Positions 32,619 through 45,750 are shown, counted from the first letter of the stretch. The stretch: 64,000 bases of DNA from Heliopora coerulea (GCA_030142905.1 JASJOG010000444.1:105553-169552), one strand, 5' to 3'. Numbers and translations: made by a program. The notes: generated by a model from the sequence alone, not told the origin.

Positions 32619-35480
32619 GCGACATGGTATTTGACCCAAACGTTAAAGGTTACACCGGAACAGCTGGCCCCTTCAAGGCTAAGGTAAACCTGGGCTCCGT
32701 TGAGCCTCCACAGAAAAAGATTAGCCTCTCTTGGTGACCCTGTGGAAAGCTGGTGGACCTTCAGAAAAAGTTTGACCAACTAGAAGAGATTGGTGTACTC
32801 AAGCACCCAGAAGATCTCAATATTGCTCTTGACAAACTCAATCCATCTTTTCTTGTTAAAAAGCCAAATAGTGGCTCTCGCCTCGTAATGGCCTTCACTG
32901 ACGAGGGACGCTACGGTAAGCCCCAGCCCTCCTTAATGCCGGACGTTGACTCCACCTTTCACCAAACTGCACGATGGAAACAACTAATCACGGATCTAAC
33001 CATCGCTTTCTACCAGATTCTCCTTATATCCAAATCGATGAAGTATTGCCGCGTAGTCAGCCCCTTCAAAAGTAGATGGGTCTACATTCGCTCCACAATG
33101 AGAATGCCTGGATCTAAGACCGCTTAGAGGAACTCATTTGATGCGTACTTGCCCATTTACTACAGAGTGTCGTTGCCAAACAGGCAGACGTTCTTTACTA
33201 TGTAGGAAACACTTTCCAACAGCTGCACTAGAACTGTAAGAAAGTCCTCCAGGCCCTTTCAAAGTTTGATATCTGGCTCTCCACGTCGGAAACGCTTATC
33301 AACTCGATGTCCACCAGTATACTTGGATAGATCTGGAACGCCGGTACATTCCCAGCCAGTCCACACCGCGTCAATACCCTGGACACCTGCTCCGAACCTG
33401 AGACAGTGGGCCGTATGGGATCCTTCATCGGAGCGTACAAGGTTCTGTCCCATGTCATCCCAGGATGTTCGGTATAACTTGCTCCACTCGATGACACTAC
33501 AGCAGGCAGCCAGTCTCAAGAACCCATCTATTGGACTGATGAGCTAAGGGGCTCATTTTCCAAGGCACAACGTGGTCTGTCCACTTGCCGCATGATCACT
33601 TTACCCAAACCAGACAATCACGTGTGGATCGCGACCAATGGTGCTGTCAGAAAACCAGATATAAGAGCTACCCTGTATGTGATGCGCATTGCGACGTCAA
33701 GCCTAGCTGGGTTTTTTAGTGCCAAACTAAGAGTGGCCCAAATAACTTGGCTGCTATGTGAGGTAAAGGCACTCTCCACTGCCACCGCAGCTAAACACTT
33801 TAGTCCCTCCGTGGTGCAGTCCTACAAAACTCCTGTATCCTCACTGATAAAAAAGCCTTGTGTACAGGCCTACGAGAAACTTAGTCATGGAAAATTCTCG
33901 GCCAGTCCCCTGGTTTTAACGTTCCTTTCCGTGGTCAGTAGATATCAAGCATCCGTCAGGCACGTCTCAGGTTCCTCAATTCTACCATCTGACTTTGCAA
34001 GCCGTTAAAGCTCCTCCATGCGAAGACAAGGCCTGCCAGGTTTGCCCCTTTGTCATGCACATCCAGGAATCTGTTGTCCGAATGACATCTGTCCAAGAGG
34101 TACTGGGTGGAAACGTGTGACTCTCCTTCACCAGTCATCCTGCTTGATCGGCGATACAATTCTAGTGCCCCAATTTACGCCGTACCCAAGCTCACTTTAT
34201 CCAGCGTACTGGACCATTCAGAAAACTTTCGAATGTTAACGAAGTCAAATGGTGCCGTAAATGTTACTACAGTTGCTGCCGATGGTTTACTAGTTGTAAA
34301 TCGTACCGACCCCCTGACCCACCTCGTGAGTATATTGTTGTCCTCACCAAGCTTTAGATGGACTGTTGACAGCACTTCGCATTCAACTCAACCATCCTTC
34401 CAGTAATTAGCTCAAGATGGTCGTCAAATAACCATCATAAGTTGACTTGTATGCCCTCGATATTGACAGAAATGTTGAACACGTCACCAACGGCCACGGA
34501 GCTGCCACTCCTGTGCCACTCTCCGACAGACTCTAACCGAACGAATTGAGCAGTCAACCTCTTCCACGCCCGATTCAGTTGGTCAGTCCTTTGCAGCCGA
34601 TGTCATCAAGTGTTCTCGTCAGTTAACACTAGTTCTTTGAGAGATCGTGACATCCTACACTTCAACCCTCCTTTTCGAAAACGAGCGACATCGAACACTA
34701 CGGGATGCCCTCATACAATTGTACATCCGAAAGCGACCCATGGACGGCCCTCCGGCAGTCATCTGCACAGATAATCCTCCTGGTTTCATAGCACTTGTCC
34801 ACGACAAACTGCTACACCAGTACAAAATATACTTGAAACTTGATCATGCCAAAAAACTTAACAAGAACCCTGTCGCCGAAAAGGCAATCAGAGCTTGAAG
34901 GTGAGCTACTACATCAAGATCCGTTAGGTGGGCCTTATCACCATGCACACTAACAGTAGTGACTGCCGCTTTGAACTCTCGTATCCGCTCGCGTGAACTG
35001 TCTGCTCGATAAATGTGCATCCAGAGGGACCAATTCTCTAATGTCCAGTCACTTCCAGGCGACAGCAACCTGATAGCTTTTCAACATGAACAGCATCTCA
35101 CGAATCACCCTTTCAATATGTGTTTTACTGCACAGGCTCGGCCTACATCTCCCATTAAAGCTGGCGACTAGCTGTACCTCCACCCAGACAGGAACAAATC
35201 ACGAGTTCGACACCGTTACCTTGTCGTGTTGGTTGACCTCCCATTCTGCAACATCGAGAAGTTCAACGGGTACCAGTTAAGAAGCTCGTTATAGATCGTG
35301 AGTTATCTGAGTGCTTTAAGGTTCCACCCGACGTGCCAGACACACTACCGTCACCCACATCATACCGCACAGACGAAGAGTAGGACTCCCTTTTGGAACA
35401 GCATCCTGCACCTCCACCCCCATATATTCCCGACGCACTCCTAACCAAACCCCGCCACAGCGCAGAAGAGCCGCAACAAA
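32619..35480 (+). pseudogene. Ty3/gypsy-like pol relic
   Basis: The order is that of a gypsy pol. A protease-RT linker (KVNLGSVEPPQKK) is followed by the RT fingers at 32753-33127 with [19 protein letters not shown] and [15 protein letters not shown]. RNase H lies at 33592-34008 with ITLPKPDNHVWIATNGAV and RHVSGSSILPSDFASR. A CxxC segment (CQVCPF) follows, then an integrase core at 34647-34898 with GPPAVICTDNPPGF and a C-terminal stretch. The RT catalytic box is not readable and a stop ends the fingers at 33126. The frame changes repeatedly, and no LTRs were found on either side. It is an old, immobile copy. Confidence 0.8.
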
Positions 35481-35486
35481 CCCTAC

Positions 35487-35514
35487 CATTATTATTATTA
35501 TTATTATTATTATT
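35487..35514. repeat. (ATT)n microsatellite
   Basis: Pure ATT tract of about nine units at the 3' edge of the gypsy relic. Confidence 0.95.
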
Positions 35515-35634
35515 GAATGAGAGGAACAACATGCCATCAAAGTGACGCTGGGGTACTAATATACGAAACCCGTGCATCTCTGATCATGGATGGGAGTAGT
35601 GGGGGAGCATCACGGCTAGGTGTTGGGAGGGAAG

Positions 35635-35636
<2 letters not shown>

Positions 35637-35679
<43 letters not shown>
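35637..35679. repeat. (TTA)n microsatellite
   Basis: Pure TTA tract of about 14 units. ORFs of poly-Tyr or poly-Asn through it are artefacts. Confidence 0.95.
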
Positions 35680-35859
35680 TACAATATTTTTACACGGTGC
35701 GATTTCACTGTTATAAAAAAGGAACAGAAAAGAGTGATCTTCCAACTGGCCGTGCTTATTTACAAAATTTAACAAACTATTCTTAACTACTATTTACAAT
35801 AATAAAACTAAATTAATAGATAAACAAATCACAATAAAAACAAATATAAATTATATTGA

Positions 35860-36900
35860 AGTACAGTTATATATTTACGCGTGCATCGTTGTATGAAGAA
35901 AAATGTGTGCATATATATTTTATTATCTCATGTTACGTCTTAGCAAAGATTTGAAAATGGTAACACACTCTGATTTTTTAAAGCTATTGTGTAATGTATT
36001 CCGATTTTCTGCACCTCTATAGCTAAACGAGCATTTCATATAATTTGTTATTGGCTTTGGCAAAGCCAAATTGACATCTGACTGCCTAGTATTATGATTA
36101 TGTATATCGCAGGTATTTGTAAACATATCTCCCAAGTAGTCGGGGACCAATTTCTTATTCATTTTGTACATAAGAATCGGAAGTTGCTGATTTCTTCTTT
36201 GCTCAAGATTTGGAATATTTAGTCTACTTAGAATGTCAGTTGATCTTGTTGAATAACTCTCTCTAGTAATTATACGAAATGCTCTATTTTGGAGTTTCTG
36301 TAGTTTATTTGATAATGTACTACCGAGACAACCCCATATTTGTGCACAATAATCGAAATACGGTTGGATTAACGAATTGTATATGACTACTAAGGTAGAG
36401 AAATCAACCGTATCTCGTAACTGTCTAAGAATACCAAGACCTGAAGTGACTTTACTTATAATGTAATCAATGTGCGCATTCCAGCTCAAAGACTCATCTA
36501 TATTCAGACCCAAGGATTTTGTCTTTTCTACCCTTTTAACATTGAAATTTCCTACATATATAGTTGGGTTAGATGTTAATTGGCTCAATCGTCTCTTAGA
36601 ACCAATGAACATATTCTCGGTTTTGCTTTTATTAAGAGTTAATTTGTTTGCGGACAACCAATTCGCAACATTATTTAAATCATTGCTCAATGTTTCAACA
36701 ATTTCATTTACATCATGGCTTGCTGTTGCAATTTGAGTATCGTCAGCAAACAAATGTGGTTCTGCCTTTTCTAGGCAATTTGGTAAATCATTAATGTATA
36801 TCAGAAATAACAAAGGTCATAAGCCTGATCCTTGTGGTATACCTGTTTTCATTATTGGCGGGCTAGATTGGTTGTCATTCACATAGCAATACCAGCACCA
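35860..36900 (-). mobile_element. 5'-truncated jockey/CR1-like LINE
   Basis: A minus-strand element whose coding part starts inside the RT palm and whose 3' side is AT-rich. The upstream remnant (36815-36860) still reads PIMKTGIPQGSGL, then a stop, joining the ORF below. Confidence 0.85.
35923..36813 (-). CDS. LINE reverse transcriptase, C-terminal half
   Basis: A 296-aa uninterrupted frame beginning at the RT motif LLFLIYINDLPNCL. The catalytic box LFADDTQIA carries the two Asp residues, followed by LTLNKSKTENMFIG, the thumb phrase SLGLNIDESLSWNAHIDYI and the connection LIQPYFDYCAQIWGCLG. The C-terminus has the SFSYRGAENRNTL and SFKKSECVTIFKSLLR pattern of jockey/CR1-type proteins. A stop just upstream of its first Met and loss of the 5' half, including the endonuclease, show a truncated insertion. 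It is among the best preserved LINE frames here, so it may be young. Confidence 0.88.
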   Translation of the reverse strand: MLFLIYINDLPNCLEKAEPHLFADDTQIATASHDVNEIVETLSNDLNNVANWLSANKLTLNKSKTENMFIGSKRRLSQLTSNPTIYVGNFNVKRVEKTKSLGLNIDESLSWNAHIDYIISKVTSGLGILRQLRDTVDFSTLVVIYNSLIQPYFDYCAQIWGCLGSTLSNKLQKLQNRAFRIITRESYSTRSTDILSRLNIPNLEQRRNQQLPILMYKMNKKLVPDYLGDMFTNTCDIHNHNTRQSDVNLALPKPITNYMKCSFSYRGAENRNTLHNSFKKSECVTIFKSLLRRNMR

Positions 36901-36929
36901 AATTAACTTACCTCGCCATCAGATGATGG

Positions 36930-38297
36930 ACTTCGCAGATCGACGCGCACCCGACGCCCACCAAAGCACTACCAAGACCATATAACAGACCTCCAAGTAT
37001 ATGATGAGTTCTGCATTGTGCGATTTCATGAGACAAGATGAAACAGACTTCTGTCATTGGGCGTGCGTGCGTTTACATTGATGTTTCAACTAACTCAGGC
37101 ATTGTTACATCAGTTCCATTTATGGTAGTAGTGCTTTAAACTTTACGATTTTCTTAAACGTAAGAAAAAAGAGTTGTGACAGTATCGATTAGCAACAAAG
37201 GTTTATATGTGTTACCTTCACGGAGGTCGGCCACCTTGTTTTGCCCGAATCTCGTTCCTACGACGTTTACTACTGTGACTAAAGTCATTTAAACTTTACC
37301 AATCGTGCTTCGGCTCTTACCCAACAGGCATTGAACAAACTTTGGCGAATAATCAACAATTATCCAAAAAATATTGATATCAAACTTTTCTACTTGGCTA
37401 GTCTGGATTCGTCATTGCCTTTATTATAGGCAACGTCTTCACCAACAGTGATATATGTCCTCTCTTTTTCAAGTCTAAAGTTTTTTTTCACTTTAAACGT
37501 GCGAGGTTTGAAGTTCGTTATGTCGGAGGGACCTGAAGGCAGCTCTACAAAAGGTACACGAGTACTTTAATCAAACCGACAGTAATTTCCAAATCTACAA
37601 ACATCTCAAAAGAAGGATTCCTAATAAGATAAATTCGAACAAAAAAAGCAAATGGACCCTTTACTGTCTTAACTTGAACATCTTAATTGCAATTTAAAAT
37701 CCTTACAATTTATAACAAGGCAGTACTTCAATTTCTATTGATACTTTTATTATATTATATCGCGTATTTGTTTTGTCGTTGTAATCTATAATGCTATATT
37801 TTTATCAGTTATCCAATAATTATTTCAAATCCATGGCAATTGAAAAATCGTGCATAGAAATGACGCAGTGGACGTTGTCTTCAACTAGCAAAATCGAGTA
37901 CAGCAATCTTGAGTCGTAGCAATCATGAAGTAGGACGATTTGTACGTTCTAAGCATATCAAATAAAAATAAAAACTGACTGAAAAGCGTTGTGCAGCTCG
38001 TTTAAAATATATTTCATTCACGTGTTTTATTGCAAACCCAATGATCGTAAATGGTACTGGCCACTAGTTCGAGTAGTTCGTCCACAGAATGACCTTATTC
38101 TTAATCAAAGTACCTTGATTAACAGATGTTTTTAATAAAAATACGTCTACTCTTGGTATATTATTCAATTGCCGAAATATGAACTACATTTAAGATCGCA
38201 TTAATACCATGCTACAATGAGCTTATTTGAATCAAATTTTTTATACTGCTGTGATGACATTGGAGGTGAACCGATATTTCTGGTCCTTTTATTTTAG
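36930..38297. other. No gene seen; possible GIY-YIG scrap near 37495-37660
   Basis: Mostly AT-rich. Near 37500, frame-shifted phrases RYVGGT and RQLYKRY, then HEYFNQTDSNFQIYKHLKRR, resemble a degraded GIY-YIG domain of a PLE, but too little remains to be sure. Confidence 0.35.
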
Positions 38298-38345
38298 AAA
38301 ACGTGAAAGGAGATCAAGGAACTGGGAAAGAAGCTTTGAAACATG
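38298..38345 (+). CDS. 48-nt phase-1 microexon (type D)
   Basis: Acceptor ccttttattttag and consensus donor gtaagtag flank 48 nt with phase-1 boundaries, encoding [E]NVKGDQGTGKEALKH[G]. Splice sites are the strongest of the set. No duplicate of its flanks was seen in the window. Confidence 0.7.
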
Positions 38346-39129
38346 GTAAGTAGCGATACCCTGATCAACAATTCTGGCTAACTCCTGTATTGCCAATCAT
38401 CTTCTCTGCAGACTTGTAGCGTTTGTTTACAGACTTAGTGTCAACTAAAAGACAGCTGTGAAATAACGAAAGCTGGGTTTCGAGAGTTCTTCAATGTAGA
38501 AGAAACTAGTTTGGCAGCATATTATATCAACTTGTCATCAATTGGTCTTTGATGTGTAAATTATATTCGGCCTACCATTGTTGCGCGATACATTTCCATA
38601 CTTTTCAATGTCATTGCAAGAAATACTGTTTCCAGAAAGACCGGGAACCTGCAGGTAACAGTCGTTAAAAGATTTGTCGGTGACTGATGACGGTAACTTA
38701 ATTTCAAAAGAGCGGATTGCAGTAAAAGTCAGCTCATGAAATGCTACCAAAGAACAGAAATAAAGGACCTTAAATTGCATAAAGATGTTCTGAAATATCT
38801 TTTACAACACTCTGTGGTGTCTTTATCACCGCTAAAACATACATAAATAGAAAACATACATAAACATACATAAATAGTGGTTTTGTATGCCTTGGACAAA
38901 CCAGTAACTAATGGAAGTGGTAACAGCAAGGTAATATTGACTTATTGTGCCCTCTGTTTGAGCATTAATAATGTTTTGGTGAATTACAAATAGCGTTGTT
39001 GACCATGCCCGACATTCAATGTGAAAGATTTTGAAAAGGGTTACTTGAAACCAGAGAAGGTGGCTGGAGAGGAAGCAGATGTGATGGGTGAAACTGTTGA
39101 AAGTTGGCATGAAAGAGCAAGAGAGATTA

Positions 39130-41205
39130 GAAACAACAGTCGTTTTACGGCCGTTTTCCCTGCTTATGCAGGGGTTGGCTGTCGGCTCTACACAGCAGAC
39201 TCTTCCACCTCTCCCTATCCTTCGCATCTTCCCTTTTCAACCCGCACTCTCTCATGTCCCTTTCCACCACCTGGCTCCATGTCATTCTCGGCCTTCCCCG
39301 TCATCTCTTACCTTCCATCTCAAACGACATGATCTTTTTCACCCAATCATCATCATCCTTCCGCAGCCTATGTCCCAACCATCTTAACCTATTCCGTTTC
39401 ACGGCATCAGACACTTACTCAATCTCCATTCTTTCCTTCAGCTTTGCACTCGGCAATCTATCCCTCGGTGATACACCACACATCCATCTCACCATCCGTA
39501 CATTCTAGTCTCCCACTCTACTCCGCCGTTATGTTCCACGTTTCACTTCCATATACCATAGCACTCTTCACACACGTCACATACAGCTTCTCCTTCAGTT
39601 TAAATGACACTTCCTTTCTTGTCAAGATCCCTGATAATTCCTTAAATTTCCTCCACGCACAACGCATCCTTGCCACGGATGCAGGATTCGCTCCTCCACC
39701 CCCATTCAGCATATCACCCAGCTAACAAAACTTTCCAACATTCTCTAAGTGAACTCCATTTCCCAGATCCAAGCTCTCTTCCACATTCCTATCCTCTTCA
39801 TCACCTGCTCTTTCACACGTCTTGCACACAAACGGATCCCTAACTCTAACCAGAGAGCCCTTCACACCTGAGCATCAGTTGTGTACCCATCCATTGCATC
39901 TCGTACATCTGATGGAAATGCTCCCAACACCCTTTCCACATACCGTACATGGCAACGTCTCCAGTCTTTCAACATGATCACAATTCTTCTCTGACACCTT
40001 CACCTTTGTTTTACCAATGTTCACCTTCAACCCTTTCGCCTCCATGCACTGTTTCCACCTCAGCACTTTCCCCTTAAGTTCCTCAATGCTGTCAGACATC
40101 AGAACTACATCGCCAGCATATAACAGCTCCCACGGCAGGCCCTCCCTAACGTCTTGCGTCAGCGCTTCCATCACAACCACAAACAGTAATTTACTCAGAA
40201 CAAATCCCTGATGTACCCCAATCGTCACCTCAAACTCCTCATTGTGTCCATACTTCGTTTTCACCATTGTTCTTGCTTTCTTATACATTATCACCGCTTT
40301 CACCAGCCATTCCCCACCAAACCACTTCTCTTGATATCCTATCCAATGCCTTCTCCAGATCCACAAATGCGAAATACAATGGTCTCTTATTTGCTAGAAA
40401 CGTCTCCTGCATCTCTCGTACCACAAAGATCCCATCTGTCGTCCGTGTCCCTGGCATAAATCCAAACTGCCTGCCATTAATATTTACTTTCCCTACCAAC
40501 CTTCTCTCCAGAACCCTTTTAAATACCTTCATCCTGTGTTCTAACAACTTTATTGTCCCATGTGCCCGAAACTCCGATTGGTCACATTTCACCTTTTAAA
40601 TGGGTACTCAGCTCCCAGTCCTTCAGAATCTTTTCCTCGTCCACTACCATATTGCAGATCTCTGTCATCTTCTTCACCCCTAGCTGACTAGCTGCACGGA
40701 TAATCTCATCCACCAATTTCACCGGACCTCTTGACTTCCTGCTTTTCATTTGCCCTATCGTCTTCTCTACTTTTATCTCTGTGATAAGCTCTCTTGGTCC
40801 TTCAACTATCCGACACGCTACAATTCCATCCCAATCATTCTCTACATTCAATAGTTGCTTTACATACTCCCTCCATCTCTTCTTTATTATCTCCGGTTTC
40901 ATATTTATATTTCCACTCTCATCTTTCAGGCAGTTCACTTCAACCATATCCTGTCTTTCTTGAACACAGATTTCTGCCCTTCTTCTGCGTTGAGCTTTTC
41001 TCCTAATCTCTTTCTCTCATACTTGTGGGCTTGAGCAACCGCTTTCTTTGCAGTCTTCTTTGCTGCTACATACTTCTTCAACACTGCTTTTTCTGCAGCA
41101 GTACCCTTTGCCCGACACCACGCCTTGAACTTCGACTTCTTCTCATTCACCTTCTTCTCAACCTCTTCATTCCACCACCATGTTTGCACATGCCTTGGTG
41201 GGTTT
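39130..41205 (-). pseudogene. RTE-like LINE, degenerate
   Basis: Frames in order on the minus strand begin with an N-terminal linker (40935-41189) containing WWWNEEVEKKVNEKKSKFKA, then the pre-RT segment (40582-40947). The RT (40281-40592) has FGFMPGTRTTDGIFVVREMQ and AFVDLEKALDRI. The palm/thumb (39875-40366) has VTIGVHQGFVLSKLLFVVVM, the box LLYAGDVVLMSDSIEELKGK in which YADD has become YAGD, and a PHD-like CTVCGKGVGS.SIRC.RC.GWVH. The C-terminus (39518-39712) has LYVTCVKSAMVYGSETW. The catalytic Asp loss and frame breaks make it inactive. The 5' endonuclease is missing. Confidence 0.85.
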
Positions 41206-42629
41206 TAACAAGAGGATGGAAAACTGAAAACGTTTGGAACATGGGCGTAACTGGAGCCTTTTGGCGCGGATAGCCTGAGAACTTTTTGAGTGAAAAAGAG
41301 AGACGATGCAGCGGTCGCAAGAAGGCAAAGCAACGGAATACTTGAACTTTCTTTGAGAGTGCTGCTTGAGAAAAAGATCCCATCGTCATAGGAAAATATG
41401 TCAGGCCCAGGTGTTTTAAGAATTTAAAAGATGTCAAATGGCCGTATAAGCGTCAGTATTTTTCAAACCCAAAAGCTTGGATGAACTCTGAAATTTTGAA
41501 CACGATTTTGTCGAAGTTGAACCAGCGCTTGCTGAGAGAGAAGAAAAACATCCTTTCGTACATGGACTACGCACCATGTCATCCACCAAGTCTTGAAGGA
41601 ATGTTTTGCAGTATCAAAGTAGTGTTTTTGCCCAAAAACACAATATCTAAGACCCAGCCACTAGACGCCTGAATTATCGCTAACTGGAAAGTAAAATACA
41701 AGAAACATCTCATCCAATATGTGTGTTTCAGAGCAGATGGGTAGACAAACTCATCAGAAATAGTAAAGTCTATGAATATTCTATTAGCCGTTGAATGCGG
41801 AAGAGAAGCATGGAACGAAGTATCTAGCAGCACAATAAAGAAGTGCTTATAGACCATGGAAATGTATCCACAAGATCCAGTCTTGGAAGACGATCCTTTC
41901 GAGGGAGAAGAGCTTCATGATCTGTAAAACCTTATCGACCGACTTGAAACACCATGAACAACGAATGAATTTATCGCGTCTGAAGATGAAATTGAACTTT
42001 GTTCTAATTTAATTGAAAGCTCGAATCCCAGTTGGAGAAATGACGTGTGTCAGGATCTACTTTGTGGCAACGAAGAAGGCAAACCCCTCATTGCAGCAGA
42101 ACACGAACCAGCAGTAGAGGAATAAAATGCTGATTATAATCTGGATGCTAAGCAGCCGTCTATTAAAACAGTGAGAGAGGTTATACAATTCGGAGTTGCG
42201 CTTAAAGATTTTGCCCAATAAAATGGACATCAAGAACACGCATTAGCCATTTCCGGGGTGAATGACTAGCTGAGCCTAATCAAACTTAGCAGGCCGTAGC
42301 AACAAACACAACTCAAGGACTATATTTCTGCGCTCTAGCTCTGTATGAACACTTTCTCTACCCAATTTGTTAAATTTACATTGAAGTTACAAATACTGTT
42401 ATTTTGTGTTCATTTTTCTCTTTAGATGTTCCCTTTACTTTACCATAAAACTTAAAAAATACAAAATACATGACTTATGACAGCGTTTTCAACTCTTTGA
42501 TAATTGATTTATTAACATATGTTAAACTTTTAATGACGGATAAGCCGTGGGATGATTTTTGTGTTTGACCTGCGTTAAGCGGTCACTCGCTCAATCTCCG
42601 AAAGTGACCGCTTAATACAGGTTTGACTG
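41206..42629 (+). pseudogene. Tigger (pogo-type) transposase relic with right TIR
   Basis: The + frame gives the catalytic DDE domain: MGVTGAFWRG, then KNLKDVKWPYKRQYFSNPKA, LSYMDYAPCHPPSLEG, IKVVFLPKNTISKTQPLDA, and after a stop IANWKVKYKKHL. In active relatives the second motif is usually VDNAPCH, so Asn is replaced by Tyr. The downstream acidic tail ends near 42240. The right end 42597-42629 carries the Tigger terminal repeat (reverse complement cagtcaaacctgtattaagc) next to TA at 42630-42631. The left TIR and N-terminal DNA-binding half are missing, where the RTE-like LINE abuts at 41205. Confidence 0.85.
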
Positions 42630-42767
42630 TACTTTGTTAATAACGAGATAATTAAAAAGTTACTCGTAAACACGTTTTTCAATTACGTTTGAGACAGTAG
42701 ACAAGACTGATATTTGTCTTCAATTTCCACAATCTTCTCACTTTTCTGATTTATAAATTGGTCCCGT

Positions 42768-43273
42768 CAGCGGCGTAGGAAGCAAGTTGAACTTAGGGGG
42801 CCCGTGAACAAAATTTTGGTTCAGGGTGGGTGTTTTTATGTTGATGTTTTAGTCACCTATATTGCTGACAATACTAGAACAATTCTTGCAAATTTACGTC
42901 TATGGTAAAGCTCATTACGTGTTCAGAAGAAAGGAATGTACTGCAGCGAATTGCTAGTTTACGAATTAAAAGACTAAATACAATTATAAAATCTCGTGGC
43001 TTTTTTAACCCTTGTGACGGATACTAGAAGTTACCATAAATTTATCTCTGTGCAACTCTAAATTACAATAAGTATCAACCATCATTAAAATTATGTGCTG
43101 TACATTAGATTTTTAAATTTTGAAATGCAAGTACGTGCGATAAAAAAAATTAGAAAAGAATTTCCATAGTGCCACCATAACTGTTTCTAAGGTGACCAAC
43201 AAATATTGGGGCCCCTCTTAAAATAATGTTAGGCGAACGCACCCCCATGGCCTCTCTGCTTCCTACGCCACTG
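42768..43273. mobile_element. Non-autonomous hAT element (MITE)
   Basis: Ends cagcggcgtaggaagca and (reverse complement of right end) cagtggcgtaggaagcag are inverted repeats with the CAGNGGCG start typical of many hAT families. The 8-bp flanks ggtcccgt and ggtcccac match at six positions, fitting an old 8-bp target duplication. The 506-bp interior has no ORF. Confidence 0.85.
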
Positions 43274-43469
43274 GGTCCCACACAGGTATTCGTTCAGTCT
43301 TTTGGAAAAATGCGCCCAGTAGTCTTATCATAATCGTGCGGAATTTTTTTCAAGGCCAAAGGCCTTGTTTGAACTGGTATTTTTCAATGCTTTGAATTCT
43401 TTTGCATCTGTTATGAATACAAACTGAAAATCACTGTCTACAAATTTCACAAAATCATTGAAACTAGAA

Positions 43470-45750
43470 GTCGAATTTTAAGAATAAGAAACGGAGATGG
43501 GACGAAGAGATTCCCGAGACGGAGTTGGCACCTTTTCGAAAGTGGAAAGATCAGCTCAGTGACCTGGAATCGTTTAGCCCTCCTCGATTTTATTGATCAG
43601 TTCCTGCTTCACCAGTTAACACTTAAGCCCACCTCTTTGGTGATGCATCCGAATCTGCTTTCTGTGCTGTCGCCTATTTCCGTTTCCTGCACGACGATGA
43701 GTCGATCCAGTGCTGTTTCGTGATGGGAAAATCTCGAGTTGCGCCTCTTCGACACCTGAGTATTCTGCAACCCGAGCTCCAAGCCGCATTTATGTGTGCT
43801 CGTTTGTCGGAAGTTGTGAAGGAAAACCCCACGTACGAGATTGACTCTTGTCACTTGTGAAGTGATAGTCGCACCGTCATTGGACGGATCAACAATACAA
43901 GTCACCGTCACCCAGCATTCATTGCCAACCGTGTGGCAGAGATCCATGATTTGACGAACCCTGAACAGTGGCGCCACGTACCGAGCTGGATAAACGTGGC
44001 TGACGATGGAAGTAGTGGATTGCATGTATTAGACATCCGTTTTAGTTCTCGATGGTTAAATGGGTCGGCTTTCCAATCTCAACCTGAAGGATTTTAGCCA
44101 CAGCCAGACAATATCACCGATGAGGAAAGCGTTGCTGACTCAAAAGGTTGGACGAACGCCACGGCCTTAGTACCCGTTCACTTCCTCGACCCAAACCGTT
44201 TCTCATCCTGGGATGGACTCCTCCGAATTACTTCATAGGTCTTACGTTTTCTAAGCAATTGTTGACGCCCGAAAGAGAATTGTAAGGTTGGACATCTTAG
44301 CCTCGCCCGAACTAAGCGAAACTAAAGAAACCTGGATAAAGAGGTCGCAGAGAGAAGCCTTCTCGTCAGAAATTATGTGCTTAAATAAGGAAACACGGGC
44401 ACCCCGGCCAAACCGTATCCTGACGTTGCCTCGTTTCCCAGATTCAAAGGGAATCCTACACGCTGGGGGTCGCATTTCGAAAGCTCTCGTGTCATATGCG
44501 ACTAGCCACCCAATTATTCTTTCACCCAAATGTCATATCACGAAATTATTGATAACTAACTACCACCAATACTCCCACCATGAAGGCAACGGACACGTTC
44601 GCAATGCCATTCAACTGGAATTCTGAATACTTAACTACCGTGCGACCATCTGCCATCTCACATATCGATGCCCGTACTGTCGACGACGCAGAGCACTGCC
44701 TCAAGTAGCGATCATGGCCGATCTACCGGCAGCCTGGTTAATCGCGTATTTCCCTCCTTTCTTATGTGTCAGATTAGATTATTTCGGACCGTTTGCTGTA
44801 AAATGGTTGCGAAAGGCCGGGAAGCGATTATGTTGCCTTTTCACGTGTCTGGTAAACCGTGCCGTGCACATCGAGGTGGTGCATACCCTGGAGAATGATT
44901 CTTACATCATGGCCCTGCACAGGATGATCTCCAGACGGGAAAGCTGCAAGTTATCCACTCAAATAATGGTACAAACTTCATGGGCGCCGAGAAAAAGTGA
45001 CGCATCTACTTAGATCGATGGATTTACCACCGAATCAATTCATTGTTGCAGGAAGGCATCGAATGGTGTTTCAACCCACGGTCCGCCCCACGTTGTGAAA
45101 GAATTTGGAAACGCCTTGTGAGGTCGTGCAAACCAACAATGCGCGCCATCCTTCAGAATTAGATGCTTACCGACGAACTCCTCTTCACCATCGTAAAGGA
45201 AGTCGAATCCTTACTCAGTGGGCGTCCTCTGACGCATGATAGTACTTACTTGGCTGACGAAGAAGTCCTTACGCCCAATCACTTCCTGTTGGGACGCCCG
45301 AATCCAAACCTGCCACCCCATGTCTTTGTGGATAGAGAAGTCTCCAGCAGGAAACGATGGCGCCAGGCTCTAGTACTGACCGTCCACATTTGGAAAAGGT
45401 GGCTTAGAAACTACGTATTTTCCCTCATGGAATCAAGAAAATGGACAAAGGATGTGAGGAATCTCGAGAAAGGCAATGTCGTGCTCGTGGTAGATCCACA
45501 TTCCCCTCGTGGAGTGTGGCCGTAAGGCCGTGTCATTCGTCGTATAGTAGGTAAAAACAGAGTTGTCCAAGCAGCTGAGATGAAGACCAGGATGGGAACC
45601 ATGGTGCGACCGGTAGCGAAACTTCCACTTCTTGAAGAAAGCGTCGAAACTCCGTTGTGGACATGTCCGCCTCCGAGAAAAATGACGATCACGGAGCCAG
45701 CTGTGCTCCGCCCGCACATCGTAGACACTATTTTGTTTGTTTTTTATTTG
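43470..45750 (+). pseudogene. BEL/Pao pol relic (RNase H to integrase)
   Basis: Frames on + follow BEL/Pao order. The pre-RNase H segment has ETELAPFRKW. RNase H has HLFGDASESAFCAVAYFR, MGKSRVAPLR and LQPELQAA, then after a stop SDSRTVIGRINN, FIANRVAEIHDLTNPEQW and HVPSWINVADDGSSG. The integrase zinc segment (44288-44626) has HAGGRISKA and HHEGNGHVRNAI. The integrase core (44714-45013) has LDYFGPFAVKW and NRAVHIEVVHTL. The C-terminal domain (45163-45525) has SLLSGRPLTHDS, TPNHFLLGRPNPNLPP and RRW-like RWRQALVLTVHIWKRWL. The RT itself is absent and no LTR was seen. Several frame breaks make it inactive. Confidence 0.88.

Noticed and set aside
36930..38290. GIY-YIG gene near 37500
   Set aside because: Only two short frame-shifted phrases resemble the domain, so it was left as a possible scrap.
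45411..45728. Minus-strand ORFs of about 100 codons
   Set aside because: They are antisense to the BEL/Pao integrase C-terminal domain.
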